From Minisyncoccota bacterium (GTDB taxonomy: Bacteria > Patescibacteriota > Minisyncoccia > Phycocordibacterales > UBA9973), in the NCBI GenBank assembly GCA_021734995.1, contig JAIPHX010000008.1:1-32495 (forward strand): a DNA stretch of 32,495 nucleotides, written 5' to 3'. Below the pieces are notes generated by a model. The model did no database searches and had not been told where the DNA came from. It worked only from the letters and a program-made list of their open reading frames with translations. Made by a program: the position numbers and the translations under genes. Each line of letters begins with the position of its first letter. The stretch's first letter is position 1. Positions 7,656 to 17,822 of the stretch are shown here, one piece after another.

Positions 7656-9473
7656 TTATTTATCCCCCGCTCTCATCATTTTCAAGAAAACATCTTGAGA
7701 TATATTTACTTTTCCCTTGTTTTTCATTCTAGCTTTACCTTTCTTTTGTTTTTCTAAGAGTTTTTTCTTACGACTTACATCCCCTCCTCCTACCACCTTA
7801 CTACCATGCATAAGCACATCTTTTCTAAAAGCAGATACAGTCTCAGAAGCTATAATCCTACCAAGAGATCTTGCCTGCACTTTGAAAGCAAACTGTTGTC
7901 TTGGTATGACTTTTTGCAATTTTTCTACTTGGGCTCTAGCTTCTTCTTCCAACCTGCGTCTTGATACAACTCTACAAAAAGCAACTACAGGCTCATCAGC
8001 TATTAAAATATCCATACGAGTCACATCTGCCAATTTATAATCTCCAAGCTCATAAGAAATAGAGGCATATCCAGAAGTGATACTTTTTAAATCATCAAAA
8101 AAATTACGCATTAATTCTCTTAAAGGCATATCCAAATCAATAGCAGAACGATTGTCTCCAAAACCATCAGTGGCATGAACTATCGCTTCATGATCAAACA
8201 AGAAAGGCATTAAAACACTAGAATATGAAAGTGGAGTAATTATTTTTACTTTAACCCAAGGTTCTTGAACTTCTTTTATTACTCCATCTTCAGGAAAAAA
8301 ATGTGGAGAGTAAATAATTTTTTCTTGATCATTTTTTAAAATAATTTTATATGTAATAGATGGCATAGTGATAATCAAATGCAATCCAAATTCCCTTTTC
8401 AATCTCTCTGTGATTATTTCCAAATGAAGCATTCCCAAAAATCCACAACGGAAACCTTTACCCAAAGCCCCTGAAGCTTCTTCTTCATAAGAAAAAGCAG
8501 AATCAGAAAGACGCAATCTAGACAATGCGAGTTTTAATTCTGGAAAATCATCTGAATCTTCTGGATAAACAGAAGCCCAAACCACAGGATTTGGATTCAT
8601 ATAACCAGCCAAAGCTTTTGATGGACTTTTTGCAAAAGTTATAGTGTCCCCCACAGAAGCTACTCCTGGTTTTTTAATCCCTGTAACAATATATCCAATC
8701 TCCCCCTCTTTCAAAGAAAGAGCTGGCTTTTCTTCCGGAGCAAATATCCCTACTTCATTTGAGATAAACTTTTCACCAGCAGCGATAAACATAAGTGAAT
8801 CATTTTTTTTCAATTCTCCCTCAAAAACTCTCGCATACACTATGATCCCTCTGTGGTTGTCATATTTAAAATCAAAAATTAAAGCTCTGGATTCATTACT
8901 GATGCTGTTGTTCGCTACTTTAGGTGGTGGTATTTTTTTTACAATATCAGAAAGTAATTTTAATACACCTTGTCCAGTCTTGCCTGATACTTCCATAATA
9001 TCATCTGGATCCATATCTAAAAGCAAAGCAACTTCCATTTTTACTTCTTCTATTCTAGCAAGAGGAGAATCCACTTTAGAAAGAACAGGGATAATAACAA
9101 GTCCGCTATCTCTTGCCATATGCAAAGTAGTGAGAGTTTGAGCTTGTACCCCCTGTGTAGAGTCTACAAGCAAAATAGAGCCTTCTACGGCTTTCAGGGC
9201 CCTAGAAACCTCATAAGAGAAGTCTATATGCCCAGGAGTATCTATTAAGTTCAGAATATATTTTTCCCCTTCTACTTCATGTTCCATTCGGACTGGTTGC
9301 ATTTTTATAGTTATTCCTCTCTCTCTTTCAAGCTCCATAGAATCCAGTACCTGCTCTCGCATTTTCCTTTCTGGGATTGTGTGTGTGATTTCAAGCATCC
9401 TATCAGCCAAAGTACTCTTACCGTGGTCAATGTGAGCTATGATGCTAAAATTTCTTATATGTTTTAAATCCAT
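7656..9473 (-). CDS. lepA: Elongation factor 4 (LepA), ribosome-associated GTPase
   Basis: The 605-residue protein matches EF4 along its full length: P-loop AHIDHGKST (13-21), switch region ERERGITI (49-56), DTPGH (78-82), the EF-G-like domains and the EF4-specific C-terminal ending (SRKKKLLEKQKKGKARMK). EF4 binds the ribosome like EF-G and can move it back by one step under stress. The G4 motif reads SKVD (132-135) instead of NKxD. The start follows a TATATT -10 box by six bases. Confidence 0.97.
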   Translation of the reverse strand: MDLKHIRNFSIIAHIDHGKSTLADRMLEITHTIPERKMREQVLDSMELERERGITIKMQPVRMEHEVEGEKYILNLIDTPGHIDFSYEVSRALKAVEGSILLVDSTQGVQAQTLTTLHMARDSGLVIIPVLSKVDSPLARIEEVKMEVALLLDMDPDDIMEVSGKTGQGVLKLLSDIVKKIPPPKVANNSISNESRALIFDFKYDNHRGIIVYARVFEGELKKNDSLMFIAAGEKFISNEVGIFAPEEKPALSLKEGEIGYIVTGIKKPGVASVGDTITFAKSPSKALAGYMNPNPVVWASVYPEDSDDFPELKLALSRLRLSDSAFSYEEEASGALGKGFRCGFLGMLHLEIITERLKREFGLHLIITMPSITYKIILKNDQEKIIYSPHFFPEDGVIKEVQEPWVKVKIITPLSYSSVLMPFLFDHEAIVHATDGFGDNRSAIDLDMPLRELMRNFFDDLKSITSGYASISYELGDYKLADVTRMDILIADEPVVAFCRVVSRRRLEEEARAQVEKLQKVIPRQQFAFKVQARSLGRIIASETVSAFRKDVLMHGSKVVGGGDVSRKKKLLEKQKKGKARMKNKGKVNISQDVFLKMMRAGDK

Positions 9474-9479
9474 ACATCA

Positions 9480-9488
9480 AATATAACA
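9480..9488 (-). promoter_or_regulatory. Extended -10 promoter of lepA, likely leaderless
   Basis: Minus strand TGT TATATT TGATGT ATG: the -10 hexamer is exactly six bases from the lepA start codon. Confidence 0.6.
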
Positions 9489-9570
9489 GAATATAGATAA
9501 ATTGCCATTTAATCTACTAAATTAAATACCTAAAAAGGTAATTCAAAAAAAATATTTTTAGAGAAATTAT

Positions 9571-11322
9571 TTATTCAGCCAAGAATCCACCTGTTTGTCT
9601 TTTCCATAATTCTGCATAAAATCCATTTTTAGCAACAAGCTCCTTGTGTGTTCCTTCTTCTACAATAGCTCCTTTGTCTAGTACAATAATTCTGTCCATT
9701 TTTTCTATGGTAGAAAGACGGTGAGCTACTACAATAGTAGTCTTCCCTTTCATCAATCTACTAAAAGCATCTTGAATATAATATTCACTAATACTATCAA
9801 GAGAACTCGTCGCTTCATCTAATATTAAAATAGGACTTTCTTTTAAAATAGCTCTAGCGATTGCAACTCTTTGCTTTTCTCCTTCCGATAATTTTATTCC
9901 TCTTTCCCCCACCAAAGTATCATAACCATTTGGCAAGCCTACAATAAATTCGTGAGCATGAGCATTCTTGGATGCTTCTTTTATCTCCTCATCTGTCACC
10001 TCAATTCTAGAATATTTTATATTTTCCAAAATACTACGATGAAAAAGAATTGGTTCTTGCGGAACATAAGATATTTTGTTTCTCAGATCATCTTGTCTCA
10101 ATCTTGAGATATCTTGTCCATCAATCAAAATCTGCCCACTCGTAAGATTGGCAAAGCGAAGTAATATTTTTAAGATAGTGGATTTACCAGAGCCAGAATG
10201 CCCTACTAGTCCCACTTTTTCTCCTGGTTGAATAGTCAAATTAAAACTTTTAAATACATCTTGACCAGAAACATAAGAAAAATGAACATCTTTAAATACA
10301 ATTTCACCTTTAGAAATATTACACACTTCTGGATTTGGATCATCTTCAATGTCTGGTTTTTGGTCTAATATTTTAACCATCTCTGTTGCATTAGCAAAAG
10401 CTTTAAACAATCTAACGAAAGATCTACCTAAACCCCAAAGATCTTCAAAAATCCCAGTCATATAGATCAAAACCATCAAAGCAATCCCTGGAGTAACAAA
10501 ACCTTTATCCCAGTTAGTAATTAAAAAATATACAACAAAAAGATTTAAGGTTACCAACATAAACCCCTGAATGGCATTTTGAATATTATGGAAATTCCAA
10601 GCTCTTAATTTTTTATCAAATGCGTCAGTCACTAATTCTCTAAAATCTTTTAATTCACCTTTTTTGCTAGAAAATATTTTAACATTTAAAACATTCCCAA
10701 TCACATCTGCCAACCTGCCTGTTACTGACGAATCTGCTTCCGCTTCTATGTGGTCATGTTTAATGAATCTTCTAATAAAAGAAAAAGTAATTAATATGTA
10801 CACAATTGACCAAATTAAAAAAACCAAAGCAACTGTAGGAACTTTGTAATACAAAACTATTAAAATTCCTGTTAATTTAACAATACTAAAAAATATATTA
10901 AACCCGATAATATCAGATATTGTTTCGAAAGAAAAACTAAACCTTTTAACCTTTGCCACCAAACTGCCCGCAAAATTATTGGCAAAAAAAGAATATGAAT
11001 GATTTAAGATTTTATCAAATACATAATAATTCAGATCGCGAAGAACTTTTGATTGAAAATAAGTCATTAAAAAATCTCCTAGTCTATAACAAGTTTGAAA
11101 TATAACAACTATTAGAACCAGAAAATAAAAAGCTTTTCGAATATCTTGAAAATAAGTCCGATCTCCAATACTAAAAAAATCTATAATATTCTGATATACC
11201 AAAGGCATCAAAATACTAGAAAGTACAATTCCTATAAAATAAAATAAAAAAACTGCTATCATAGACAGTTTATAATTCCGAGCCTGTGACCAAAAATGTT
11301 TTAAAACACTCTTAATATTCAT
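9571..11322 (-). CDS. ABC exporter, fused permease and ATPase (MsbA/MDR-like half transporter)
   Basis: The 583-residue protein has an N-terminal six-helix permease (about residues 18-310) and a C-terminal nucleotide-binding domain. Walker A is GHSGSGKST (from about 374), the signature is LSEGEKQR (about 477, a variant of LSGGQ), Walker B is ILILDEATSSLD (about 500), and the H-loop is VAHRLST. Half transporters of this type form homodimers that export lipids, peptides or drugs using ATP. The next gene downstream is lepA and the one upstream is murJ, but neither proves a substrate. A -10 box stands six bases before the ATG. Confidence 0.92.
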   Translation of the reverse strand: MNIKSVLKHFWSQARNYKLSMIAVFLFYFIGIVLSSILMPLVYQNIIDFFSIGDRTYFQDIRKAFYFLVLIVVIFQTCYRLGDFLMTYFQSKVLRDLNYYVFDKILNHSYSFFANNFAGSLVAKVKRFSFSFETISDIIGFNIFFSIVKLTGILIVLYYKVPTVALVFLIWSIVYILITFSFIRRFIKHDHIEAEADSSVTGRLADVIGNVLNVKIFSSKKGELKDFRELVTDAFDKKLRAWNFHNIQNAIQGFMLVTLNLFVVYFLITNWDKGFVTPGIALMVLIYMTGIFEDLWGLGRSFVRLFKAFANATEMVKILDQKPDIEDDPNPEVCNISKGEIVFKDVHFSYVSGQDVFKSFNLTIQPGEKVGLVGHSGSGKSTILKILLRFANLTSGQILIDGQDISRLRQDDLRNKISYVPQEPILFHRSILENIKYSRIEVTDEEIKEASKNAHAHEFIVGLPNGYDTLVGERGIKLSEGEKQRVAIARAILKESPILILDEATSSLDSISEYYIQDAFSRLMKGKTTIVVAHRLSTIEKMDRIIVLDKGAIVEEGTHKELVAKNGFYAELWKRQTGGFLAE

Positions 11323-11328
11323 TGATAC

Positions 11329-11334
11329 AATATA
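11329..11334 (-). promoter_or_regulatory. -10 promoter of the ABC exporter, likely leaderless
   Basis: Minus strand TATATT GTATCA ATG, again with the six-base spacing; the TG extension is absent here. Confidence 0.5.
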
Positions 11335-11419
11335 CTACTATTAAAAATAAAGACAAAATACCTATACCTACTCATTACTTGACGGATATAGACCAAAAAT
11401 ATGACACCTGAGACAAAAA

Positions 11420-13099
11420 CTATAAGTCTTCTTGGAATGGAGCAATCACTTTAGTTTTCCAGAATTTTTGTTTCAAAGTCTTGGCAAGATCAGCAAGCTC
11501 TGGACTTTTTAATACAAATAAAACAAAAATCCAAATCATAATACCAAAAATACCTGCAATCAGACCTTGACCAAAAATACCCCAAAATGTAGTAGTACCA
11601 AATACTCCTGAGAGAAAATTAAGTGCCCCATAAGATCCTAATGCCATAAAGAAAGAAGCTCCGAGACTTTGGAAAAAAGTCTTGGCAACAAAATCTTCCC
11701 CGCTCAAAAAATCTCTTTTTATAAAATGTAAATACAGTAAAAAATTTATTATTGATCCTACAGCAAAAGCCAAAGGCAACATAAGCACCTCTGTCCCTGG
11801 GACATCCACTACTTTCAATAAAGATTCTGTGAAGTCTCTGAAAAATGGATACTGCTCAAATATTTTCAAAAAAACATTAGCACAAATTACAATCAAAGAA
11901 GCTGAAAATAAATTTATCCACAGAGGACGCTTCGTCTCCCCTTTTGCATAATAAACTCTAGAGAATAAAGCAATCATTCCTTCTGCTAAAATAGCCAAAG
12001 AAAAGACCGCCAAAGTAGCAGCGATAAGGCGAGTGTTGTCCCAAGAAAAAGAAGAGGACCCCAATACTACTCTCACTATCTGTGCACGCAAAACAATAAA
12101 CAAAAATGTAGCAGGAATAGACCAAAAAATAATTTGACGAGAAGCTGAAATAATATTTTCTTTAAATTTTTCTACATTATTGGCAGAATAAAATTTAGAT
12201 AATATTGGAAAAACTGCTACAGCATAAGATATCCCAAAAATTCCCAAAGGAACAGAGTGTAGATTGAGAGATAAATTAAAAATAGAAATAGAACCACTTT
12301 TCAGATAAGAAGCGAGCACTACTATTAAAGTCAATGCTATATTATTTAAAGAAAGACCTAATGTTCTTGGAAGAGATACTAGGACTACCTCTTTCACACT
12401 TTGAAAATGAACTCTAAAATAAAACTTAGGTTTAAAGCCAGAATGCAAAACAAAAATAAGCTGAATAAAACAATGCAAGAATGATCCAAGTACAACTCCA
12501 ATAGCCACACCTTCAATCCCCCACATTGGATACAAAAATACAACACCCAAAATAATTCCTAAATTATATAAAATAGGGCTTAAAGAATATACAAAAAATC
12601 TTTGAAATATTTGAGTAATGGAACCAAATAAATTGGATAATCCTAAAAAGATTGGAGATAAGAGCATTATTCTAGAAAGTAAAATAACTTTTTCTTGATG
12701 AAAAGAATCAAATCCAGGAGCGACCAGTGTAGCAAGCTTTGGCATGAAAACAAAAGCCAATATTGAAACAAGAGTAAGTAACAACAAAAAAGAAGAAAAT
12801 ATATCGCTTAAAAATTTCTGCGCAGAAGGGGTAATCTCTTCTCCAGACATCCTACGAACAATAAAAGGGATTATTACTGTAACAGAGATGAGTGAAGCGA
12901 AAGAAATGAAAATCAAATCTGGAATTCTAAAAGCTACATAATAAGTATCAAGAATAGCAGAAGGACCAATAAAATGAGCAATACTTCTGTCTCTAAATAA
13001 TCCTAGAATTTGAGATAAGAAAGTAAATGAGCCAAGCAAGATAGCTGCTTGACTCAAATTACCATATTCTTTATTAAAAATTCTTAAGATTTTCTCCAT
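11420..13099 (-). CDS. murJ: Lipid II flippase MurJ
   Basis: The 559-residue polytopic protein has the MurJ/MviN pattern: an N-terminal stretch LLGSFTFLSQILGLFRDRSIAHFIG and DTYYVAFRIPDL, about 14 hydrophobic segments, and conserved RRTLG-like loops (SLPRTLGLSLNN). MurJ moves lipid-linked peptidoglycan precursors across the inner membrane. The gene ends about 97 bp before the ABC exporter start. The upstream neighbour is a Wzy-like polymerase/ligase gene, so this stretch is concerned with the cell envelope. A TATAAT box lies eight bases before the ATG. Confidence 0.93.
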   Translation of the reverse strand: MEKILRIFNKEYGNLSQAAILLGSFTFLSQILGLFRDRSIAHFIGPSAILDTYYVAFRIPDLIFISFASLISVTVIIPFIVRRMSGEEITPSAQKFLSDIFSSFLLLLTLVSILAFVFMPKLATLVAPGFDSFHQEKVILLSRIMLLSPIFLGLSNLFGSITQIFQRFFVYSLSPILYNLGIILGVVFLYPMWGIEGVAIGVVLGSFLHCFIQLIFVLHSGFKPKFYFRVHFQSVKEVVLVSLPRTLGLSLNNIALTLIVVLASYLKSGSISIFNLSLNLHSVPLGIFGISYAVAVFPILSKFYSANNVEKFKENIISASRQIIFWSIPATFLFIVLRAQIVRVVLGSSSFSWDNTRLIAATLAVFSLAILAEGMIALFSRVYYAKGETKRPLWINLFSASLIVICANVFLKIFEQYPFFRDFTESLLKVVDVPGTEVLMLPLAFAVGSIINFLLYLHFIKRDFLSGEDFVAKTFFQSLGASFFMALGSYGALNFLSGVFGTTTFWGIFGQGLIAGIFGIMIWIFVLFVLKSPELADLAKTLKQKFWKTKVIAPFQEDL

Positions 13100-13107
13100 T
13101 TTTACTA

Positions 13108-13113
13108 ATTATA
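13108..13113 (-). promoter_or_regulatory. -10 promoter of murJ
   Basis: Minus strand TATAAT followed by eight bases and the murJ ATG, giving a leader of at most one or two bases. Confidence 0.45.
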
Positions 13114-13122
13114 TTTAACTCT

Positions 13123-15192
13123 TTATTGATTGGTACTATTTGTACTAGTAGAGCTGGTACTTTTTAAAGAGCGAACATAATCAGTAAGATTTTTATCAAA
13201 AGGAGTAATAGCTAAAGCTTTTTCAGCGTAAGAGATAGCAGAAGTATTATTGCCAAGACTTTTTTCAATTTGTGACATCACAATCATCGCTTCTATATAA
13301 TCAGGTTTTAACTTCAAAGCTTCTAAAACAAATTCTTTTGCTTCTTTTGTTTTAGAAGCAGAAAAAGCTATTCTAGCTAGAGTAAGTTTTACTCCAGGGT
13401 TTAATGGATTCAAGGTACTAGCTTTCTTATAAGAATCCATAGCTTTATTGTATGCTTCTTCTACTCCAAAAGATCCAGCAGTGTTGTAAACAAAACCAAG
13501 AGAATTATGATTTAGATAGTTTGTAGGATCATAAGCTATTGCAAGCTGAGAAGCACCTATGGACTCATCTAGGATTCCTTGTAATAAAGTCTGGTCTTCT
13601 TGAGAAAGAGCAGATTGTTTCCCTGCTACTATTTCATTCATTTTTGCGACATTAAGCTGAGCGTATGTCCTGAGATACAGATCATTTTGATGTAGCCCAA
13701 TAGCTTGAGACAAGCTATTTCTAGCAGAATCTATTTCTGTCGCAGATAAAGCTTTTTCAAAATAAGGAATTGAAGCAAATTTTTCTAAAAACTTGAAAGC
13801 TCCACTTACAGAAGTAAGCACCAGCAACACTAATACCATAATCAAGAAAAAACTCTTTCTAGGATCTCCCACAAAACTCAAAGTTAGTTCATTTTTTTCT
13901 TTCTTTGATACAAGTAGACCCACAAAAATACCAGCAAAAGCAAAAGCAAGCAATGGCACTACCGAACCAACAAAATAAAAGATAGAGGCAAAGAATAGAT
14001 ATATAGTAAGGATAAAAATTAAAGCCAATTCCCCTCTTGCACTTTTATTATCAGAAATAAAAATGGCTTTGATTCCTTCCCAAATCAATAATCCAAAAAA
14101 TATAAGCCAAGATAATATACCCAGTATTCCTGAAGTCACAGCAAAAGTTGGGAACAACCCAAAACCAATCTTGAAAGAATAATTCCAAAAAGAAGTAGTA
14201 TTTAAGGAGACATCTTTATATAAATTCCATGCTTCACTAAATCTATTTAGCCCAGAACCAAGCACGGGATTATTCATTATAGTATTTTTAATAATACCAT
14301 AAGTAGCACTATAGGATGGAGCAACCTCCACAGAAGAGAGACCGAGTTTGGTAGGTAGATATCCACCAATAAATTGTCCTGACACTAAGAACAATAATGA
14401 GACCAACATCAAAACCAAAGCAAAAAACGGAAATTTGCTAATAGTATTTTCTTTTTCATTTTTTGTATCATACGAAAAAGATATTTTGTATATAAAGACA
14501 AACAAAGAAAATACCCCAAGCATTATCCAAATAAAATTTAAATTGACTAAAACAACAAAAAGGATAGATAGGACTGCTAAAGACATCATCCCCCATCTAA
14601 AGTATTTAGGTAAATGTAAAAACTCTACAATCAAAATTGATAGTATAGCGGAAAAACCTGCGAAGATGCCTAGATTGTTCCATGAACCAAACAAATTACC
14701 TGTATTATTACCTAATATACCTAAAGAAAGTTGTGTTGGAAAAAAGATTCTAAATATTTGAAAAACAAAAAGCAACAAAGAAGAAGCAATCAAACCCACC
14801 AAAACCATCCTAATTTTTTTAGAATCATTAAGCATTATGGAAGACAAAAACATCAACAAAAATGCACATAAAATGAAGTAGAAAGTACCAGCATCAAGCA
14901 TTATACCAAACATAGATACCTGCATAGCGGGAGAAAACAGAGCAGAAACTAAAGCCACTAATACAACTACAAGTCCACTAAGTAGTATTTTAGATTTTGG
15001 TACAGAGACCTCTCCCTCTGTAAATCTTGCGATTGCCCAAAAAAGCAACGAAACAGTAAGACCTATCACAAGGAGAAAACTTTTGCTAATGTCTGCAGGA
15101 ATTTTTACTAGAGGAATAAAAAAGATTGGAAGTAAGGTCACTACAAGAAACAACGACCAGAAAGAAATTTTATCTAAAATATTTGATAGCAT
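13123..15192 (-). CDS. O-antigen ligase/polymerase-like (Wzy_C) membrane protein with C-terminal TPRs
   Basis: About 690 residues. The first two-thirds hold 10 or more membrane helices with a large outside loop (NNPVLGSGLNRFSEAW), the Wzy/WaaL-like signature seen in O-antigen ligases. The last 200 residues are tetratricopeptide repeats (SLGFVYNTAGSFGVEEAYNKA, NPGVKLTLARIAF, DYIEAMIVMSQIEKSLGN). Such proteins join or polymerise lipid-linked glycans at the outer face of the membrane. I prefer ATG 15192, since the upstream extension to 15276 starts at TTG and adds 28 residues unlike a normal N-terminus. The C-terminus ends in a short Ser/Thr/Asn tail. Confidence 0.78.
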   Translation of the reverse strand: MLSNILDKISFWSLFLVVTLLPIFFIPLVKIPADISKSFLLVIGLTVSLLFWAIARFTEGEVSVPKSKILLSGLVVVLVALVSALFSPAMQVSMFGIMLDAGTFYFILCAFLLMFLSSIMLNDSKKIRMVLVGLIASSLLLFVFQIFRIFFPTQLSLGILGNNTGNLFGSWNNLGIFAGFSAILSILIVEFLHLPKYFRWGMMSLAVLSILFVVLVNLNFIWIMLGVFSLFVFIYKISFSYDTKNEKENTISKFPFFALVLMLVSLLFLVSGQFIGGYLPTKLGLSSVEVAPSYSATYGIIKNTIMNNPVLGSGLNRFSEAWNLYKDVSLNTTSFWNYSFKIGFGLFPTFAVTSGILGILSWLIFFGLLIWEGIKAIFISDNKSARGELALIFILTIYLFFASIFYFVGSVVPLLAFAFAGIFVGLLVSKKEKNELTLSFVGDPRKSFFLIMVLVLLVLTSVSGAFKFLEKFASIPYFEKALSATEIDSARNSLSQAIGLHQNDLYLRTYAQLNVAKMNEIVAGKQSALSQEDQTLLQGILDESIGASQLAIAYDPTNYLNHNSLGFVYNTAGSFGVEEAYNKAMDSYKKASTLNPLNPGVKLTLARIAFSASKTKEAKEFVLEALKLKPDYIEAMIVMSQIEKSLGNNTSAISYAEKALAITPFDKNLTDYVRSLKSTSSTSTNSTNQ

Positions 15193-15299
15193 TTGAAATA
15201 TGGAGAGCAAAACTGCTCTTTTTAAAATTAATAAATTACTAATAGTAAGTATATCAAGATACCCAGTAAAATACAATTAAAATAAAAAGTGGAAAAGTA

Positions 15300-17753
15300 T
15301 TAACACACAATATTTACCAATCTACCTTTCACATAGATTATTCTTTTAACTACATTCCCTTCCAAATATTTTAAAACTGAATTTTCTTTTGTTGCTTTTG
15401 CTTTTACAGATTCTTCGTCTTCTTCTATCCCAATATACATTTCTCCCCTTACCTTTCCGTTTACTTGTATTACAATCTTTACTTCATTTTCTTCCAACAT
15501 TTTTTCACTCCATTTTGGCCATTTTGAAATATGAATGGATTTTTTTTCTCCAAAGATATTCCATAGTTCTTCTGTGATATGTGGAGCAAATGGAGAGAGT
15601 ACTTGTAAAAATTTTTTGAAAGATTCTTTTGGTACTGCTTCGCCACTTCCTAAAGCTTTTTCTATTTCTGAAATAAAAATCATCATATTTGATACTGCTG
15701 TATTAAAACGCATATTTTCTATATCTTCACTTACTTTCTTTATTGTCTTATGTAAAACTTTTTCTACAGACAAAGAATTTTTCGGAGAGCTAGGATCTTT
15801 CTTTTTTTTCTTATCATTAAAAGATACTCCTACCCTCCATACCTTTTCAAGAAATCTTCTAGATCCAATAATACTGTTTGTATTCCAGTTGACTGCATCT
15901 TCAAATGGACCCATAAACATTTCATAGAGTCGCAAAGTATCAGCTCCGTAAAGTCTCACAATATCTGCTGGGTTTACTGTATTTCCAATAGATTTGGACA
16001 TTTTGACTCCATCTTCTGCTAAGATCATTCCATGAGAAGTTCTTTTTTTGTATGGCTCTATAGTAGGTACCAATTTTAAATCATATAAAAATTTATGCCA
16101 AAATCTTGAATATAAAAGGTGGAGAGTAGTATGTTCCATTCCTCCATTGTACCAATCCACTGGTGACCAGTATTTTATTTTTTTACTATCTGCAAAAGAT
16201 TTTGTATTTTTAGAATCCATATAACGCAGATAATACCAAGAAGACCCTGCCCAATTTGGCATTGTGTCTGTTTCTCTTTTTGCACTCATTTTACATTTTG
16301 GACATTTTACATTCACCCATTCTTTAATGTTTGCAAGTGGGGATTCTCCTGTATCCGTCGGCTGATAACTCTTTACCTTAGGTAAAACTATAGGTAAATC
16401 TTTTTCTGGTACAGGCACCATTCCACAATGTTCACAATGAATGATTGGAATAGGTTCTCCCCAATATCTCTGACGAGAAAAAACCCAATCTCTGATTTTG
16501 TATGAACTTCTTTTTTCAGCAAGACCTTTTTCTTCTAGATATTTAATTATTTCCTCTCTTGTTTCTCCTGCTATGCGCCCAGCAAAAATATTAGGAGCTT
16601 TTAATATACCTTTCTGCATATCAGAAAAACACAATTCTAGATTTAATACTTTTTTAGCCAAATCTTTGTCTTCTGGGAAAAGTACTGGCTTAAGTGGTAT
16701 ATTGTATTTTTTTGCAAAAGCAAAATCCCGCACATCATGAGCAGAACATTTTACTATCCCTGTACCATAATCAGCCAAGGCATAGCTTGCTACCCAAATA
16801 GGGAGATTTCCATTCCCCACAGGATCTACTATATATTTACCTGTAAATATTCCCGTAGGTTCTTTTTGTTCAAATCCTGCCTTTGATCTATCTTGAACCA
16901 TTTTTTTTGCAGTCAGTAAAATTTCTTTTTCATTTTTCACCCCACTTACAAGTGTTTGTAAAAGTGGATGATCTGGTGCAATGACCACAAAAGTATCTGC
17001 ACAAAAAGCTTCAAAGTGTGCTGAGAAAGTTTCAATTTCTAAATCCATATCTTTCACAGGTGCGGTAAAAAGCATCCCTTCACTTTTGCCAATCCAATTT
17101 CTTTGTGAGAGTTTTACTCTATCTGGGTAATCCACCAAATCCAAATCTTTATCTAGTCTATCTGCGTACTTTGTGATCGCAAGCATCCATTGTTCTTTTT
17201 CACGCTTTTCTGTATCAGTGCCACAGCGTTCACATTTTCCATCTACCACCTCTTCGTTTGCTAATCCGATTTTATCTTTTGGACACCAATTGATATAAGT
17301 CTTCGCTTTGTATGCAAGACCTTTTTTATAAAATTGCAAAAAAATCCATTGAGTCCATTTGTAATACTTTGGATCAGTAGTATCTACTTCTCTAGACCAA
17401 TCAAAAGAAAAACCAATCTCTTTTAATTGTTTCCTAAAAGCATCTGTGTTTTGTTTTGTAACTTTTATTGGATGAACACCTGTCTTAATAGCATAATTTT
17501 CAGTAGGTAGACCAAATGCGTCCCAGCCAATCGGAAACAACACATTGTATCCCTCCATTCTGCGTTTGCGAGAAACAATATCCATTGCCGTATTAGAACG
17601 AATATGCCCCACATGAAGTCCTGCTCCAGATGGATACGGGAATTCTATTAAGGAGTAAAATTTCTTTCCTTTTTCTTTGGCTTTATAAAGATTTTTTTTC
17701 TCCCATTCTGTCTGCCATTTTTTTTCTATTTTTTTATGGTCGTAATTTTTCAT
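15300..17753 (-). CDS. leuS: Leucyl-tRNA synthetase
   Basis: The 817-residue class I synthetase has the HIGH-type motif PYPSGAGLHVGHIRS (about 37-51), a zinc-type cysteine pair (WCPKDK, CERCG), the CP1 editing domain, WAGSSWYYLRYMD, the KMSKS loop VKMSKSIGN, the anticodon-binding domain and the C-terminal QVNGKVRGE. It charges tRNA-Leu. The length is slightly short for the family. The editing domain keeps AHDVRDFAFAKKY but lacks a recognisable threonine-rich TTRPDT motif; the expected place reads ETFSAHFEAFCADTF. Confidence 0.97.
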   Translation of the reverse strand: MKNYDHKKIEKKWQTEWEKKNLYKAKEKGKKFYSLIEFPYPSGAGLHVGHIRSNTAMDIVSRKRRMEGYNVLFPIGWDAFGLPTENYAIKTGVHPIKVTKQNTDAFRKQLKEIGFSFDWSREVDTTDPKYYKWTQWIFLQFYKKGLAYKAKTYINWCPKDKIGLANEEVVDGKCERCGTDTEKREKEQWMLAITKYADRLDKDLDLVDYPDRVKLSQRNWIGKSEGMLFTAPVKDMDLEIETFSAHFEAFCADTFVVIAPDHPLLQTLVSGVKNEKEILLTAKKMVQDRSKAGFEQKEPTGIFTGKYIVDPVGNGNLPIWVASYALADYGTGIVKCSAHDVRDFAFAKKYNIPLKPVLFPEDKDLAKKVLNLELCFSDMQKGILKAPNIFAGRIAGETREEIIKYLEEKGLAEKRSSYKIRDWVFSRQRYWGEPIPIIHCEHCGMVPVPEKDLPIVLPKVKSYQPTDTGESPLANIKEWVNVKCPKCKMSAKRETDTMPNWAGSSWYYLRYMDSKNTKSFADSKKIKYWSPVDWYNGGMEHTTLHLLYSRFWHKFLYDLKLVPTIEPYKKRTSHGMILAEDGVKMSKSIGNTVNPADIVRLYGADTLRLYEMFMGPFEDAVNWNTNSIIGSRRFLEKVWRVGVSFNDKKKKKDPSSPKNSLSVEKVLHKTIKKVSEDIENMRFNTAVSNMMIFISEIEKALGSGEAVPKESFKKFLQVLSPFAPHITEELWNIFGEKKSIHISKWPKWSEKMLEENEVKIVIQVNGKVRGEMYIGIEEDEESVKAKATKENSVLKYLEGNVVKRIIYVKGRLVNIVC

Positions 17754-17822
17754 TTTTTTCTATTTTTTCTATCAGTTTTAAAATAAAATATTTTTCTAAA
17801 AATCAACAAACATACAATAATT

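Noticed and set aside
15193-15276. Longer N-terminus of the Wzy-like protein from TTG 15276
   Set aside because: Non-ATG start without a ribosome site, and the added 28 residues are not like a usual start; ATG 15192 fits better.
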